DNA of 64,000 nt from CAVSQX01 sp963730225 (lineage in GTDB: Bacteria > Planctomycetota > Phycisphaerae > Tepidisphaerales > Tepidisphaeraceae): contig CAVSQX010000004.1 of assembly GCA_963730225.1 (NCBI GenBank), positions 124,001 through 188,000 on the forward strand, written 5' to 3'. Shown here piece by piece: positions 55,562 through 63,879 of this stretch. Numbering within the stretch: position 1 is the stretch's first letter; every line of letters begins with the position of its first letter. Under the pieces are notes generated by a model. The model was not told the origin of the DNA. It worked only from the letters and a program-made list of their open reading frames with translations, and made no database searches. The position numbers and the translations under genes are program-made.

Positions 55562-57834
55562 ATGTACGACATCAAACAATTTCGCCCCACGCTTTACGTG
55601 CTGATTCTGCTGGGAATCAGCGGGTTTTCGCTGGCCGGCGACATGCCCGGGCTGTGGGTGATCGCGGTTTCGCTGATCCTGATCAACATATGGATGGTCC
55701 GAACCGAACAGTTCAAAGCGATCCCCGGTTTTCTGGCCGATATCGTCGCGATGCTGGCGATAATCTACGCCGCGGTGACGGTTTGGCAGCAAATTCAAAA
55801 CCGCAGCGGAAGCCCGATTCTCACCATCGGACAATTCCTGGTTATTTTGCAAATCGTCTTCATCTGGCAACAGAGAAACAATCGTGATTTTGCCATCCTC
55901 CTGGTCCTGAGCCTTCTGCTCATGGTCGCCGCCGCCATCAGCACCGCCAGCCTGATCTTCGGACTGATGCTGATCGCCTATCTGTTTCTCTCCCTTTTCT
56001 GCTGTCTGCTGTTCCACCTCAAGACCGAAACCGACGAAGCCAAAGAAGCCTTGGCCCTGCCCGACCATCGGCTTGATCCGACGACGCTGAAGCAGGATCA
56101 GCGTCACCTGCATCGCTCGATGCGCCGGCTTACGGCGCTGGTGTCGGTCTACGCAATCAGCTGCGCCGTCCTGGTATTTCTGTTCTTCCCCCGCTCGGCG
56201 GCGGCGCGGTTGTTCAATCAATGGCAGTGGCGGCCCCAGGAGCCGGTGACCGGCTTCAGCGATCACGTCGGCTATCAGCAGGTGGCCCGCATCGCGCAGA
56301 ATGACGATCCCGTCGCCACCGTGAAAGTCTGGAAAGACGGTGTACTGGTTACCGGCACCGAGCCGCTGCGCCTTCGCGGCATGACTCTCGACCGCTACAA
56401 CGGCCTGGATCAATTGGATCGTGCCGCCTTTCAATGGTCGCGCACCGCCGTCTGGCAGAACGATCGCAGCGACGTCTCCCTTCACGAAACCTGGCATCCC
56501 TATCTCGCCCAGGCCACGCCCAGGTACAGCCAGGAGATCACGCTCCGATCCACCGGCTCGACCGTCCTTTTTTCCATCGCCGGCCCCGATGAGATCACAC
56601 CCCAGCGCGCCGGCTCGGAGCATCACCTGGCCCTTCAATATTCCGCCACCGACGAGACGCTCCAAAGCACGCAATCGCCGCTGCCCTCGCAGATTCAATA
56701 CACCGTCACCGCCAGCGGCACGCTGGGTGCCGAGCGGCCCGACCTGTTTCGAGAAGGCTCCTGGATCGATCCGCTGATCGCCCAGTACGCCCGGCGGCCG
56801 GATATCACCGCAGATCTGCCCGCCCGGCGGCAGGCCTATCTCGACGCGCTTCCGCGCGGCTATCGCTTCGGCCCCACGCCCTACGACGAGCAGATCGCCG
56901 CCGACATCCAGACCCATCTGCGCACCACGTTTTCCTACACGCTTGATCTTTCCGACGTCGACTTCAACGGCCGCGATCCCATCGTCGCTTTTCTCTACGA
57001 CACCAAGCGCGGGCACTGCGAATATTTCGCCGGCGCGATGACCCTCCTCTGCCAAAGCCTCGGGCTCGACGCCCGCATGGTCGTCGGTTTTCTCTGTGAC
57101 GATTACAACCCCTGGGGCAACTACTATCAGGTTCGCCAATCGCACGCTCACGCCTGGGTGGAAGTGCTCACGACGCACGGCTGGGTGACGTTCGATCCCA
57201 CCAGCTCCCACATGGCCGCCGCTCCCAAGCCAACGCTGATGGGCCAGGCCCGCCACCTGTTCGATTATTTCGAATTCACCTGGGCCAACGCCGTTGTCGC
57301 CTACGATGCCGACAACCGCGAAAACCTCATTCAAAATCTCGACACCAAGATGACCAACACCGCCATCAACAGCTCCCAGGCACTCAACGGCATACGCGAT
57401 TTCTTCGACCGCATCGCCGGCTGGCTGGCGATGCGAATCGTCGGCCCGCTCATCATCCTTCTGGTCCTCAGCGTGCTCGGTTCGATCACCTGGTACGTCT
57501 ACGAGCGCTGGCGCTGCATCGCCGCGCCAGCCGAATCGGCATCGACACGCTCCCCGCTTCCGCCCAATTCCGCCTCGTCCGCCAGCTCGGCTTCTACGAC
57601 GATCTGATTCGCCTGCTCGAACGCCACCAAATCACCCGCCCCAAACATCTGACTCCGCTCGAATTCAGCGACAGCCTCGCCTTCCTGCCCGCCGAAGCCT
57701 ACGACACCATCGGCCGCCTGACTCGATTGTTCTACCGCATCCGCTACGGCCACGCCGAGCTGGCCGCCGGCCACCATCGCCGCCTCCAGAACGTGATCTA
57801 TCGTCTCGCTCAACGGCTCACGATCTCTCCATGA
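55562..57834 (+). CDS. TgpA-type transglutaminase-like membrane protein, one frame break
   Basis: A protein of about 757 residues. Five or six N-terminal transmembrane helices (DUF3488 region) lead to a periplasmic domain with a transglutaminase core: RGHCEYFAGAMTLLCQSLGL (catalytic Cys), RQSHAHAWVEVL (His), VTFDPTSS (Asp). A last helix (GPLIILLVLSVLGSITWYVYE) precedes a DUF4129-like tail. The frame breaks near 57510; with one base added it reads RRASRIGIDTLPASAQFRL and ends in LAQRLTISP with a stop overlapping the cinA ATG (ATGA). TgpA proteins are essential or important in some Pseudomonas. Confidence 0.85.
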
Positions 57835-59192
57835 ACGCCATCATTCTCTCCGTCGGCGATGAATTGGTCCTGGGCCAAACCGTGGACACGAATTCGGCGT
57901 GGATAAGCCAACAGCTCGCCGCCGTCGGCTGTGACATTCTCTCGCACGCCACTGCGCCCGATGACAAATCCGCCATTCAAGCGGCGATTCGCAACGCAGC
58001 GGCCAACTGTGACTTTCTCGTCGTCTCCGGCGGCATCGGTCCTACCGACGACGATCTTACGCGCCACGCGCTCGCTGTCGTTCTCGGACACCCTCTGGAA
58101 ACCAATGAACTTTGGATGTCCAGATTGGTTGAATTCTTCAAATCCCGCGGCCGTGAAATGCCGGAAATAAATAAGATCCAAGCCAGAATTCCTCGCGGAG
58201 CAAAGATGATCGAAAACGCCGTCGGCACTGCCGCCGGGATTGAAGCATCGATTCGTCGCCTTCCCATTATCCATGGTGCGAACTTCAAGCGCGGACTCTT
58301 CGCCGATTTCCCCAAGGACTACGATCCTGTTTGCCGAATCTTCGTCCTCCCCGGCGTCCCCACCGAAATGAAAGCCATGTTCACCACGCACGTCCTGCCC
58401 ATCATCTCCGCCGCCGCCGGCGGGGCCGTGATTCTCTCCCGCACTCTCCACACCTTCGGCCTTGGCGAATCCGCCGTCGCCGAAAAACTCGGCGACCTGA
58501 TGAATCGCACGCACAACCCCTCCGTTGGCACCACCGTCGCCAACGGAATCGTCTCTCTGCGAATCAACTCCCGCTTCCCCAGCAAAGATCAAGCCCAAAC
58601 TGAACTCGAATCCATCGCCACCCAATGCCACGAAAAACTCGGCGACCTGATCTTCGGCCAGGACGACGACACCCTCCCAAAAATCGTCGCCGATCTTCTG
58701 ATTTCCCAATCATCAATCATCAATCATCAATCATCAATTTCTACCGCCGAGTCCTGCACCGGCGGCCTGCTCGCCAAACTTCTCACCGACATCCCCGGCT
58801 CCAGCCGTTACTTCACGCAGGGCTGGGTCACCTACTCCAACAAATCCAAGTACGAGCGGCTCGGCGTCTCGATGGAGATCATCAACATCCACGGCGCGGT
58901 GAGCGAACCCGTCGTCGAAGCGATGGCCAAAAACGCTCGCCGACTCGCCAAGTCCACCTTCGCGCTTTCCATCTCCGGCATCGCCGGCCCCGACGGCGGC
59001 TCGGCGGCCAAACCCGTCGGCACCGTCTGCATCGCCTTGGCCTGTCCCGATCCGGCCGACAAACAAAAATCCCTGGTCCAATCCCGCACTTTCCTCTTCC
59101 CCGGCGACCGCGAAATGATCCGCGACCGCGCTGCCAAGATGGCGCTAACGATGTTGCGGTTCCATCTGCTGCAAAAACCGATGCCGTTTTGA
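57831..59192 (+). CDS. cinA: CinA-family protein with in-frame repeat insert
   Basis: A 453-residue CinA. The N-terminal MoCF-like domain has ILSVGDELVLGQTVDTNS and VSGGIGPTDDDLT; the C-terminal nicotinamide-nucleotide amidase domain has STAESCTGGLLAKLL, YSNKSKYERLGV and SGIAGPDGGSAAKPVGTV. It removes deamidated pyridine nucleotides in salvage. Between the domains (residues 293-303) lies SQSSIINHQSSIST, written by an ATCATCA array (58708-58740) of the kind otherwise found between genes. The ATG overlaps the stop of tgpA. Confidence 0.9.
   Translation: MNAIILSVGDELVLGQTVDTNSAWISQQLAAVGCDILSHATAPDDKSAIQAAIRNAAANCDFLVVSGGIGPTDDDLTRHALAVVLGHPLETNELWMSRLVEFFKSRGREMPEINKIQARIPRGAKMIENAVGTAAGIEASIRRLPIIHGANFKRGLFADFPKDYDPVCRIFVLPGVPTEMKAMFTTHVLPIISAAAGGAVILSRTLHTFGLGESAVAEKLGDLMNRTHNPSVGTTVANGIVSLRINSRFPSKDQAQTELESIATQCHEKLGDLIFGQDDDTLPKIVADLLISQSSIINHQSSISTAESCTGGLLAKLLTDIPGSSRYFTQGWVTYSNKSKYERLGVSMEIINIHGAVSEPVVEAMAKNARRLAKSTFALSISGIAGPDGGSAAKPVGTVCIALACPDPADKQKSLVQSRTFLFPGDREMIRDRAAKMALTMLRFHLLQKPMPF
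58708..58740. repeat. Iterated ATCATCA array inside cinA
   Basis: AATCATC units repeat four times in 33 bases and read in frame as SSIINHQSSI. They sit at the linker between the two CinA domains, where extra residues would be tolerated. Confidence 0.75.
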
Positions 59193-59204
59193 TATAATTC
59201 AATT
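59169..59204 (+). promoter_or_regulatory. Leaderless promoter (extended -10) of the 78-residue gene
   Basis: An extended -10, TGATATAAT (59190-59198), ends six bases before the ATG at 59205. The -35 is weak (CTGCAA 59169-59174, 18-base spacing). The -10 overlaps the last cinA codons and its stop. Confidence 0.55.
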
Positions 59205-59441
59205 ATGACGATTCAGGAGATCAGCCGACTGCGGGAGGAGAAGCCATTTCGTCCCTTCCGCGTTCTGACCGCCGACGGCCGCGAGTACGACGTTATGCAC
59301 CCCGAACTTCTCGCACAATCAACTTCCGGGCGTCTCATCACCATCGGCTTACCAGACGATTCATTCGTTACACTCGACTTGCTGCTCGTCGCCGGCATAC
59401 AAAAAAACATCCGAGCCAGGCGTAACGGCTCCAAGCGCTAA
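59205..59441 (+). CDS. Small planctomycete-type conserved protein
   Basis: A 78-residue protein. PFRPFRVLTADGREYDVMHPELLAQS and PDDSFVTLDLLLVAGI resemble a family that is abundant in planctomycetes and has no known function. It sits behind its own leaderless promoter and is 13 bases after cinA. Confidence 0.65.
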   Translation: MTIQEISRLREEKPFRPFRVLTADGREYDVMHPELLAQSTSGRLITIGLPDDSFVTLDLLLVAGIQKNIRARRNGSKR

Positions 59442-59485
59442 CCCCTGTCCCGCCAAGATTTCGGGTTTTTGGAATATCCCGTCCC

Positions 59486-59515
59486 TTGCATTTCACCGAT
59501 AAGTTAGTGTATACT
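59486..59515 (+). promoter_or_regulatory. Promoter of the 59553 membrane-protein gene
   Basis: TTGCAT (59486-59491) and TATACT (59510-59515) are 18 bases apart. The expected start lies about 30 bases before the ATG at 59553. Confidence 0.45.
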
Positions 59516-59552
59516 ATCTTAAGGTTGATGGCTTTCAGGAAAGAATGGCATC

Positions 59553-60257
59553 ATGATGATTCAGACCAGGCGCGCTCCAATGGCCGCGGATTTGCCGAAC
59601 AATTCGATTCCCCCGCCCCGGCGCATTCCGCTGACGCTCAAGCTTCTCTGCACCGCTTTCGTCGCCGTGCTGGTTCCGTATTACTGGTCGGCCTACGGCC
59701 CGCGGAATTTCCTTTACTTCTGCGACGTCGCGCTGCTGCTCACGCTGGTAGGGATGTGGACCGAGAATTCGCTGCTGATCAGCATGGAAGCCGTCGCCAT
59801 CGTGCTGCCGCAGATGATCTGGGTGATCGATTTCCTCGGCCGTCTCCTGGGCCTGCACCTGCTGGGCATGACCAACTACATGTTCGACCCCACGCTTCCC
59901 CTGTTCGTGCGCGGACTCTCGCTCTTCCACGGCTGGCTCCCGTTCCTGTTGCTTTGGCTACTCACCCGCGTGGGCTATGACCGCCGTGCGTTGCCCATCC
60001 AGACGATCGTCGGTGTGAGCCTGCTGCTGATCTGCTATTTCGGATTCGTTCCGCCGACCTCCGCCGCCGCCCAGCACACGTGGCGCTCGGCCAACATCAA
60101 CTACGTTTTTGGATTGGACGAAACCAAATCTCAAACCGCCCTGCCGCCGCTGCTGTGGCTCGGCATTCTCCTCACCGCCATTCCGCTAGTTCTCTACGTG
60201 CCGACACATTTTGCTTTGCGAAAGCTTTTCAAACCACCCACGAACCATGGCGTCTGA
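59553..60257 (+). CDS. Polytopic membrane protein, unknown function
   Basis: A 234-residue protein with six hydrophobic helices (LKLLCTAFVAVLVPYYW, LYFCDVALLLTLVGMW, LLWLLTRVGYD near the middle, LLWLGILLTAIPLVLY at the end). PYYWSAYGPRNFLYFCD and YVPTHFALRKLF recall a group annotated as membrane-associated proteins in planctomycetes. No catalytic motif is visible. Confidence 0.62.
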   Translation: MMIQTRRAPMAADLPNNSIPPPRRIPLTLKLLCTAFVAVLVPYYWSAYGPRNFLYFCDVALLLTLVGMWTENSLLISMEAVAIVLPQMIWVIDFLGRLLGLHLLGMTNYMFDPTLPLFVRGLSLFHGWLPFLLLWLLTRVGYDRRALPIQTIVGVSLLLICYFGFVPPTSAAAQHTWRSANINYVFGLDETKSQTALPPLLWLGILLTAIPLVLYVPTHFALRKLFKPPTNHGV

Positions 60258-60397
60258 TCCCCAAACGCCGGGTCTGAGCTACTCCCAAGATCCAGATCAT
60301 CCCCTGCCACACTGGCAGCGCAACCCACCATCTCACCGTCTTTTGGCAGAATTTCCCCATCTTTCGCGCATCCACCATCGCCATAAACCCATTCTCT

Positions 60398-60430
60398 CTA
60401 ACCCCTTACCACCTATCCCCTAACCCCTGG
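60398..60430. repeat. C-rich short repeat, copy 2
   Basis: CTAACCCCTTACCACCTATC followed by CCCTAACCCCTGG. It shares CCTATCCCC and CCCCTGG with 55531-55561. Confidence 0.5.
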
Positions 60431-60472
60431 CGCCGGCACGCCCCTTGTTAACTGTCGAGCGGGTTACCGCCC

Positions 60473-60889
60473 ATGGTTCAAACCGATTCCGGACATCGCC
60501 TGACGGTTCTCCTGGCCGACGAAAACGAAAGCTGGGTGCCGACCGTGCGCGGACTTTTGGCCCCCCAGGGCGTGAGAACGCTGGGCGCCCGCACCGGCCG
60601 GGAGGCGCTGTCGCTGATCGAAGCCGGTGAGATCCACGTCGCCGTTCTCGATCAGCGAATGCCCCAACTCAGCGGCCTTCAGGTCATCAAGCGAATGCTC
60701 GAGCTTCCCACCGCTCCACCGGCGATCCTGCTGGCCGAGCATCTCTCGAACCACCTGCTGCACGAAGCCCTGGGCATGAAAGTTTTCAGCGTCCTGAGCA
60801 AGCCCGTCGATTTCAATCTTCTTCTCGATTCCCTCGCCCGCGTCCTTCGCCGCTACCACGAAAGCCGCTGGCCGAAATTAGAAAGTTGA
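60473..60889 (+). CDS. Stand-alone response-regulator receiver protein
   Basis: A 138-residue receiver domain with no output domain. LLADENESWVPTVRGLL gives the acidic pocket, VAVLDQRMPQLSGLQVI the phosphorylated Asp (about residue 57), and VLSKPVDFNLLLDSL the conserved Lys. The Thr/Ser position reads LLAEH, so it departs from the usual T/S. Single receivers act by docking to partners. No kinase is adjacent. Confidence 0.78.
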   Translation: MVQTDSGHRLTVLLADENESWVPTVRGLLAPQGVRTLGARTGREALSLIEAGEIHVAVLDQRMPQLSGLQVIKRMLELPTAPPAILLAEHLSNHLLHEALGMKVFSVLSKPVDFNLLLDSLARVLRRYHESRWPKLES

Positions 60890-60895
60890 GGCTAC

Positions 60896-61013
60896 TACGT
60901 ATTGATTATTCCGTAACAGGAGAGATAGAGCGTATCGATAATCTCGTAAACGTAGCCACACCCCGTGTGCACAAACGGTCGGCATCTTTTACGCAATAGT
61001 CACTAATCAATAG
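60896..61013. repeat. TATTGATTATT-type inverted-repeat element before groES
   Basis: The left end TACGTATTGATTATTCCGTA and the inverted right end (60987-61013, TTTTACGCAATAGTCACTAA) share TATTGATTA...GCGTAA. The core differs from the second copy at 61395-61478. No CIRCE heat-shock operator is seen here. Confidence 0.7.
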
Positions 61014-61069
61014 TCAAAGTTGAAATGTCACATTGATTACTAACCATTTTTCCAGAAGGAGCCCCTCCC

Positions 61070-61360
61070 ATGTCCAAACTGCGTCCTCTTTCCGACAAGA
61101 TTCTCATCAAGCGTCTCGAAGCCGAATCCAAAACCAAATCCGGCATTGTCCTTCCCGATTCCGCCAAGGAAAAGCCCAAGCGTGGCAAAGTCCTTGCCAT
61201 CGGCGACGGCAAGCGCCTCGACAACGGCGAGCGCGCCCCCTTTTCCGTCAAGAAGGGAGACGAAGTCATCTTCACCAGCTACGCCGGCACCGAGATCAAG
61301 CTCGACGGCGAAGAAGTGATCATCATGACGGAAGATGATGTGCTTGCGATTGTGGAGTAA
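61070..61360 (+). CDS. groES: Co-chaperonin GroES
   Basis: A 96-residue GroES. LRPLSDKILIKRLEAESKTKS, the mobile loop SGIVLPDSAKEKP, RGKVLAIGDGKR and VIIMTEDDVLAIVE agree with the family. GroES caps GroEL during protein folding. AAGGAG precedes the ATG at 61070. Confidence 0.96.
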   Translation: MSKLRPLSDKILIKRLEAESKTKSGIVLPDSAKEKPKRGKVLAIGDGKRLDNGERAPFSVKKGDEVIFTSYAGTEIKLDGEEVIIMTEDDVLAIVE

Positions 61361-61394
61361 CAGATTTGAACGTCTTTTTCGCAACAGAACTTAG

Positions 61395-61478
61395 TACGTA
61401 TTGATTATTGCGTAACAAGAACCACGTCCGTGGATGCAACCCGCTAATTTCTTTTACGCACTAATCACTAATCAATAG
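61395..61478. repeat. TATTGATTATT-type inverted-repeat element between groES and groEL
   Basis: Its left end (61395-61417) is nearly identical to that at 60896, and its right end (61452-61478, ACGCACTAATCACTAATCAA) closes with CAATAGGAG, which also supplies the groEL Shine-Dalgarno. Confidence 0.72.
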
Positions 61479-61486
61479 GAGCCCCC

Positions 61487-63131
61487 ATGTCCGCCAAACG
61501 TATCGCATTCGATCAGGAAGCCCGCGAAGCCATTCTTCGCGGCGTCAAGAAACTCGCCCGCGCCGTCAAGGTAACCCTCGGCCCCAGCGGCCGAAACGTC
61601 GTGCTCGAAAAATCCTTCGGCTCACCCACCGTCACCAAGGACGGCGTCACCGTCGCCAAGGAAATCGAACTCGAAGATTCCTACGAAAACATGGGCGCAC
61701 AAATGGTGAAGGAAGTCGCCAGTAAAACTTCCTCCGTCGCCGGCGACGGCACCACCACCGCCACCGTCTACGCCGAAGCCATCTTCGCCGAGGGACTTCG
61801 CAACGTCGCCTCCGGCGCCAACGCCACGCAAATTCAGCGCGGCATCAACGCCGCCGTCGACGCCATCGTCGCCGAGCTGAAGAAGATGTCCAAGAAAATC
61901 GAAAACTCCAAGGAAGTCGCCCAGGTCGGCACCTCATCGGCCAACCAGGACGAGCACATCGGCAAGATGATCGCCGACGCCATGGACAAAGTCGGCAAGG
62001 ACGGCGTCATCACCGTCGAGGAAGGCAAATCGCTCGACACCTCCATCGAGCTGGTCGAAGGAATGCAATTCGACAAAGGGTATCTGTCCCCGCATTTCAT
62101 CACCGATCAGGCCGCCCAGGAAGCCGTGCTCGATGACGCCTACATCCTCATCCACGAGAAAAAAATCTCCAGCGCCCGCGATCTGGTCCCCGTGCTTTCC
62201 AAAGCCGCCGAGACCGGCAAGCCGATGCTGATCATCGCCGAGGAAATCGAAGGCGAAGCCCTGGCGACTCTCGTCGTCAACAAGCTCCGCGGCACCCTGA
62301 AAGTCGCCGCCGTCAAAGCCCCCGGCTTCGGTGACCGCCGCAAGGCCATGCTCGAAGACATCGCCATCGTCACCGGCGGCCAGGCCATCTTCGAAGAACT
62401 CGGCATCAAGCTCGAAAACGTCGAGCTGAATCAACTCGGCCGGGCCAAGAAAATCCGCATCGACAAAGACAACACCACCATCATCGAAGGCGCCGGCTCC
62501 GAATCGGCCATCAAGGGCCGAATCAACGCCCTCAAAACCGAGATCGACAACACGACTTCCGATTACGACAAGGAAAAACTCCAGGAGCGCCTGGCCAAAC
62601 TCGCCGGTGGCGTTGCTCAGATCAACGTCGGGGCAGCCACCGAAGTGGCCATGAAGGAAAAGAAAGCCCGGGTTGAAGACGCCCTTCACGCCTGCCGCGC
62701 CGCCGTCGAGGAAGGCATCCTCCCCGGCGGAGGCGTCGCCGTCATCCGCGCCGCCGCCAAAGTTCTCGACACCGTCAAGAAGCAAGCCAGGAGCGACGAC
62801 CAATCGCTCGGCGTCGAGATCGTTCGCCGAGCCATCGAAGCCCCCATCAAACAAATCGCCGAAAACGCCGGCGTCGACGGCTCGGTCGTCGCGCAGAAAG
62901 TGAAGGAGTCGAAAGAAACCAATTTTGGTTACAACGCCCTCACCCACGAATACGGCGACATGCTGAAGATGGGCGTCATCGTCCCGACGAAAGTCGAACG
63001 CACCGCCCTCCAAAACGCTGCTTCTATCGCCGGCCTGATGCTGACGACCGATGCGGTGATTTCCGAGATCAAAGAAGACAAGCCCGAACCCGCCGGCACC
63101 GGGCGGGGGTGGGATGGGTGGGATGTATTAA
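61487..63131 (+). CDS. groEL: Chaperonin GroEL, frame break in the tail
   Basis: A GroEL of about 548 residues. AKRIAFDQEAREAILRGVKK, VTLGPSGRNVVLEKSFGSPT, DGTTTATVYAEAI, LGVEIVRRAIEAPIKQIAENAG and ISEIKEDKPEP are standard. The native GGM tail (GGGGMGGMY) lies one base out of frame near 63090, so the raw frame reads RGWDGWDVLIP and runs on into the next gene. With the break undone the stop is TAA at 63129-63131, just before a terminator. AGGAG before the ATG at 61487 fixes the start. Confidence 0.95.
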
Positions 63132-63152
63132 TTCCGCTCTGTGATAAAATGA

Positions 63153-63190
63153 AGGCTCGGAAGTTCCAAAGACTTCCGAGCCTTTTTCTT
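63153..63190 (+). terminator. Rho-independent terminator of groES-groEL
   Basis: A 12-bp perfect stem (63153-63164 AGGCTCGGAAGT with 63172-63183), seven-base loop, followed by TTTTCTTT. It lies 22 bases after the true groEL stop, inside the artificial read-through frame. Confidence 0.9.
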
Positions 63191-63202
63191 TGCTTCTCAA
63201 AG

Positions 63203-63679
63203 ATGAAACCGACCGTTTATCTTGAAACGACGATCATCAGCTATTTGACGGCGTGGCCGAGCCGTGATGTCATGCGTTTGACACACGAAATGCTAACGCG
63301 CCAATGGTGGGAACGGAGCAAGCCACATTTCGACTGCTACGTTTCAGATGTGGTGATTAAAGAGGCCTCAGCCGGCGATCCGGCGGCGGCAACCGAGCGT
63401 CTCAAAGCGTTGACCGGTGTCCCACGTCTCTCGGGATCGGAAGCGTCTTTGCTTTTAGCCGAGCAATTAGCGGCCGCGCTCTCACTACCACCTCGTGCGA
63501 GGCTCGATGCCGCGCACATCGCAATTTCAGCAATAAATGGCGTCGCCTTTCTCCTCACCTGGAACTGCAAGCACTTGGCCAACGGTATGCTCGCTGCTAA
63601 AATAGAGCGCACATGTTCGGATGCCGGGTTCATCGCCCCGCGCATTTTGACGCCGGAACTTCTGATGGTGCCCCCATGA
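63203..63679 (+). CDS. PIN-domain (VapC-like) toxin
   Basis: A 158-residue PIN-domain protein starting KPTVYLETTIISYLTAWPSR. The acidic residues (YLET near residue 7, VIKEAS near 51, LDAAHIAISAINGVAFLLTW with the Asp near 108) match the metal-binding set, though the first Asp of classical VapC is Glu here. PIN toxins are Mg-dependent RNases. The ATG at 63203 lies after the groEL terminator, so it is an independent gene and not a GroEL extension. Confidence 0.8.
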   Translation: MKPTVYLETTIISYLTAWPSRDVMRLTHEMLTRQWWERSKPHFDCYVSDVVIKEASAGDPAAATERLKALTGVPRLSGSEASLLLAEQLAAALSLPPRARLDAAHIAISAINGVAFLLTWNCKHLANGMLAAKIERTCSDAGFIAPRILTPELLMVPP

Positions 63680-63879
63680 TCGATTACGACAAACCCGACG
63701 ATGATCCGATCGTGGCCGAAGTGCGCAAGGCCCGTGAAGAGTTCGCCGCGCACTTTAACTTCGATCTGCGCACAATCTTTGAAGATCTGCGCGAGCAAAG
63801 AGACAACGGCCAAACCTATGTCTCGCTGCCGCCACGCAGGCCACAAGGCTGGAACGGACCGGAGAAAAAGGCGGGATGA
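63676..63879 (+). CDS. Antitoxin-like partner of the PIN toxin
   Basis: A 67-residue protein: YDKPDDDPIVAEVRKAREEF, then FNFDLRTIFEDLREQRDNGQ and a Pro/Arg-rich end. The DPIVAEVRKAREEFAA pattern is common in small genes next to PIN toxins of the type here. It overlaps the toxin stop (ATGA). The role as antitoxin is inferred from position. Confidence 0.65.
   Translation: MIDYDKPDDDPIVAEVRKAREEFAAHFNFDLRTIFEDLREQRDNGQTYVSLPPRRPQGWNGPEKKAG

Noticed and set aside
58708..58740. CRISPR repeat array
   Set aside because: Units of seven to eight bases with no spacers inside a coding frame; no cas genes in the window.
60890..61069. CIRCE/HrcA operator before groES
   Set aside because: I searched by eye for TTAGCACTC...GAGTGCTAA and found none; the inverted repeats present are of another type.
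61487..63679. A single GroEL-PIN fusion protein
   Set aside because: A terminator hairpin and a one-base-shifted GGM tail with stop lie between the two; they are separate genes.
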